Below, piece by piece: positions 62,105 through 64,000 of a DNA stretch of 64,000 bases (position 1 is its first letter; each line of letters opens with the position of its first letter). The notes under the pieces are model-generated. The model worked only from the letters and a program-made list of their open reading frames with translations, made no database searches and was not told the DNA's origin. The stretch spans positions 799,751-863,750 of the forward strand of contig CBDEWC010000014.1 in NCBI GenBank assembly GCA_965243695.1, read 5' to 3'. The stretch is from JAKVCB01 sp965243695. Lineage in GTDB: Bacteria > Planctomycetota > Planctomycetia > Pirellulales > Lacipirellulaceae. Made by a program: the position numbers and the translations under genes.

Positions 62105-63081
62105 AGCGTATTTCGGTCTGCGAGGATTTTGGGTTGCGGGAACAGCATCGGCCCAACTACGGTACGTCCGGAGCGGAAGTTTTTACCCACATCTGAACGC
62201 GTTGGCCGGGGCGAAGCCCGTAGAGCAGCATTGTCGATTTCTGCCCAGATACGAACTTGTTTAGTAATCGGGTCCATTTCCGGGCTGACAAACACGACCT
62301 TGCCGGAGATTTCAGCTTCAGGCGTCGTGCTTTGGAACTGGTCGCCGGCGTAGGGGGCCAGTCGTACGGGTGATCCTGCCAACTGTGGGCCAACCTGTTC
62401 GACTGGCACAAACCCTTCTGCCTTGAGCCGGTCGATGGCCACCATGCGGAGAACTTGTTCTCCCGGTTCGACCCATTCTGCTGCGCGGACATAAACCTCG
62501 ACCACGGACCCTGCGAAAGGTGCCCTTAGTTGTCTCTGAGTGATTTGTAGCCGTGCTGCTTCCAATTGTTGTTCGTGAAGTAACACTTGGAATTGTTCAA
62601 GAGCGGTATCAAGTTCTGCTTGTTCGCGTTCCAGGCTGGTTTTTTCGACCGCTAGTTGCTCAACATCGATTTGTGATTGAGAAACGGTTTCGGAGATCGT
62701 TTGTTGGATTCTTCCGACCTTTTGCAACTCGGCCTTGGCCACCTGGTGTGCTTTGGTAGCATAACGCAAGCCTACATCATTGGCAGCCTTATCACGGGCT
62801 GCTTCCAGCTCGATCTCTGCGGTTCGCTCAGCGGTCCGGGCCAGCTGGTCATCGACCTGTGCCAGCAACGCTCCTAGGACAACCTGTTGGCCTTCATGTA
62901 CATCGATTGCTTTCAGTACACCTGCTTGCTGGGCAGGAATCTCTGCTTCGTCAATCAGGCGAAGGATAACGGATTGCACTTCAACTTCACGAGCGAATAC
63001 CGCGTGAAAATTGATGGCGCACAAAAGTGCCACAACGCTGCAGTAGAAATTTATACCACGCATGGTTTCAAACGGTTTCAT
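62071..63081 (-). CDS. HlyD-family membrane-fusion protein, frameshifted near its end
   Basis: Periplasmic adaptor: a signal/anchor helix (SVVALLCAINFHAVFA), a lipoyl half (DEAEIPAQQAGVLKAIDVHE), a long coiled coil (about residues 80-180), the second lipoyl half (LRAPFAGSVVEVYVRAAEW) and a beta-barrel. Near 62208-62222 the frame departs from the family: the expected ending GLRPGQRVQMWVKTSAPDVP lies in the +1 frame with a TAG at 62157-62159. Correcting one base gives 307 residues. Start ATG 63081 overlaps the upstream stop as TGATG, so translation is coupled. The uncorrected open stretch overlaps the M50 gene start by 34 bp, which supports the correction. Confidence 0.8.
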   Translation of the reverse strand: MKPFETMRGINFYCSVVALLCAINFHAVFAREVEVQSVILRLIDEAEIPAQQAGVLKAIDVHEGQQVVLGALLAQVDDQLARTAERTAEIELEAARDKAANDVGLRYATKAHQVAKAELQKVGRIQQTISETVSQSQIDVEQLAVEKTSLEREQAELDTALEQFQVLLHEQQLEAARLQITQRQLRAPFAGSVVEVYVRAAEWVEPGEQVLRMVAIDRLKAEGFVPVEQVGPQLAGSPVRLAPYAGDQFQSTTPEAEISGKVVFVSPEMDPITKQVRIWAEIDNAALRASPRPTRSDVGKNFRSGRTVVGPMLFPQPKILADRNTLWMNSLQLSGF

Positions 63082-64000
63082 CAAAAGGTGATCAGGCGGA
63101 TCGCTGCATCCCACAGGTCATGCAGCCATACATAGCCCAGCGAGCGGCGGCCGCAGGCAATCCGTGCACGTACCGTCATCCCAGGACGAAGTTCCAAGAC
63201 AGGTTCTCCTCCAGGAGCAGTCTCGTCCCAAGAGGCGGTAACCCGTACCGTTGGAGAACGGCCCGGTTCGTTGGAGGTTGGTTCAGCAATTTGGGCAATT
63301 TCCGTCACATGTCCTTGGTACTGGTGACGTTCGTCGGCGGTCAGCCGAAATTCAACAGGCAGTTCAGCGACGTCTTTCTGACGAGCTGCAACCACATACC
63401 CAATTCGGTCATCAGCAACATGAAGTTCAAGCTGCCACGACGACTCCAGATCGGCCATGGTCAACAAAGCCTGTCCACGTTCCACGGGACGAGCGGTGAG
63501 CAATCCCTCGATATCCCAGGTAATAATTTCACCGGCAATAGGACTCCGAACAATCAGTGACTCGCGCTGCTGATCCAGAAGTTCCAGTTCCTGTTGCAGG
63601 TTGGTGAGTTGTTGTTCCAGTTGACGTTGTTCAGCCGAAAGCCGGTAGCTTTCCAGCCTGGTGACCCCTCCAGCTGCACGTTCCGTTTTGGTCGCTCCGA
63701 CCGCTTCGAGCTGTTCAATCGTTGTGTTGATTTGTCCGGTGACTCGTTTGGATTCCAGTTCAAGAACGGGATCATGCAGCCTGAGAAGTTCATCCCCGGC
63801 TTGGACACGTTGATCAGGTTGCACCAGTACCTCTTCGATCACGCCACTCCGTGAAGCAAAGACATTTCGGCGAAGCTGGGGTTGAAGTATCCCTCCCGTT
63901 TCGACGTAAAAGTCTGTCGGAACAAAGCAGAGCGCTAAGATCACAACAGCAAAAGCCGCTGCAGCCGCAAGGGTTTTGGAAAAATGTTGTGGCAGCAGCA
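63081..64000 (-). CDS. HlyD-family adaptor protein, 5' part beyond window
   Basis: The frame is open across the window edge, so the N-terminus lies at >64000; GTG at 63944 is only an internal codon. A membrane helix (LAAAAAFAVVILALCFVPTD) begins the visible part, then the lipoyl half (ASRSGVIEEVLVQPDQRVQA), a coiled coil (about 45 to 110), the other half (LIVRSPIAGEIITWDIEGLL) and the C-terminal beta domain (LELRPGMTVRARIACGRR). It belongs to the HlyD membrane-fusion family. Its stop overlaps the next gene's start (TGATG). It may carry further cytoplasmic domains upstream, not visible here. Confidence 0.83.
   Translation of the reverse strand, partial: LLPQHFSKTLAAAAAFAVVILALCFVPTDFYVETGGILQPQLRRNVFASRSGVIEEVLVQPDQRVQAGDELLRLHDPVLELESKRVTGQINTTIEQLEAVGATKTERAAGGVTRLESYRLSAEQRQLEQQLTNLQQELELLDQQRESLIVRSPIAGEIITWDIEGLLTARPVERGQALLTMADLESSWQLELHVADDRIGYVVAARQKDVAELPVEFRLTADERHQYQGHVTEIAQIAEPTSNEPGRSPTVRVTASWDETAPGGEPVLELRPGMTVRARIACGRRSLGYVWLHDLWDAAIRLITF

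Noticed and set aside
1..64000. tRNA, rRNA, riboswitch or transposon genes
   Set aside because: I looked in the gaps between genes for cloverleaf, conserved riboswitch cores and transposase-type motifs and found none that I could support.

Overview
The window looks like chromosomal DNA of a planctomycete, most likely order Pirellulales (an inference from gene content). The signs are many secreted proteins that end in PEP-CTERM anchors preceded by dockerin-like GDYNxDxxVDAADYTxW segments, two DUF1559 pseudopilin-like proteins, an ECF sigma factor beside a Ser/Thr kinase, a 1,663-residue WD40 kinase, a giant protein with an LEPR motif, and the futalosine menaquinone route.

Region 1 (about 1-23.2 kb) is a dense housekeeping block. 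It holds nadD diverging from priA, a haem-motif sensor kinase, rnhA, recG, a minus-strand quinone cluster (menG-ubiX-mqnP-mqnE), comB, glycyl-tRNA synthetase, a TPR protein, a zinc-ribbon membrane protein, a cytochrome b/c fusion with its Rieske partner, nrnA, ribF, nnrD and larB. All of these are open and full length. The quinone and bc-complex genes together describe menaquinone-linked respiration.

Region 2 (about 23.2-39.8 kb) is a surface-protein region. A frameshifted extracellular nuclease-like gene diverges from a lamin-tail-domain protein. These are followed by a lipoprotein, a DUF1559 pseudopilin, a TIGR03032-type protein, a seven-repeat FG-GAP protein, a fatty acid desaturase, two more PEP-CTERM proteins and a second DUF1559 protein. 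Region 3 (about 39.8-53 kb) carries signalling: a kinase/ECF sigma pair, a sialidase-like protein, a three-gene module (ExeA-like ATPase, CpsD-like ATPase, repeat-rich membrane protein) that resembles part of exosortase-linked polysaccharide loci, and the WD40 kinase.

Region 4 (about 53-64 kb) contains an LEPR/PKD giant protein interrupted by a scrambled repeat patch, a secreted Cys-rich protein, and a HlyD - HlyD - M50 peptidase/HlyD operon that looks like an export apparatus and runs off the right edge. Reading-frame breaks occur at five or more places, all in accessory genes after 23 kb. Short tandem duplications, often four copies of 9-16 bp and several spanning a stop codon, recur across the whole window. 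No rRNA, tRNA, CRISPR array, insertion sequence or prophage was recognised.
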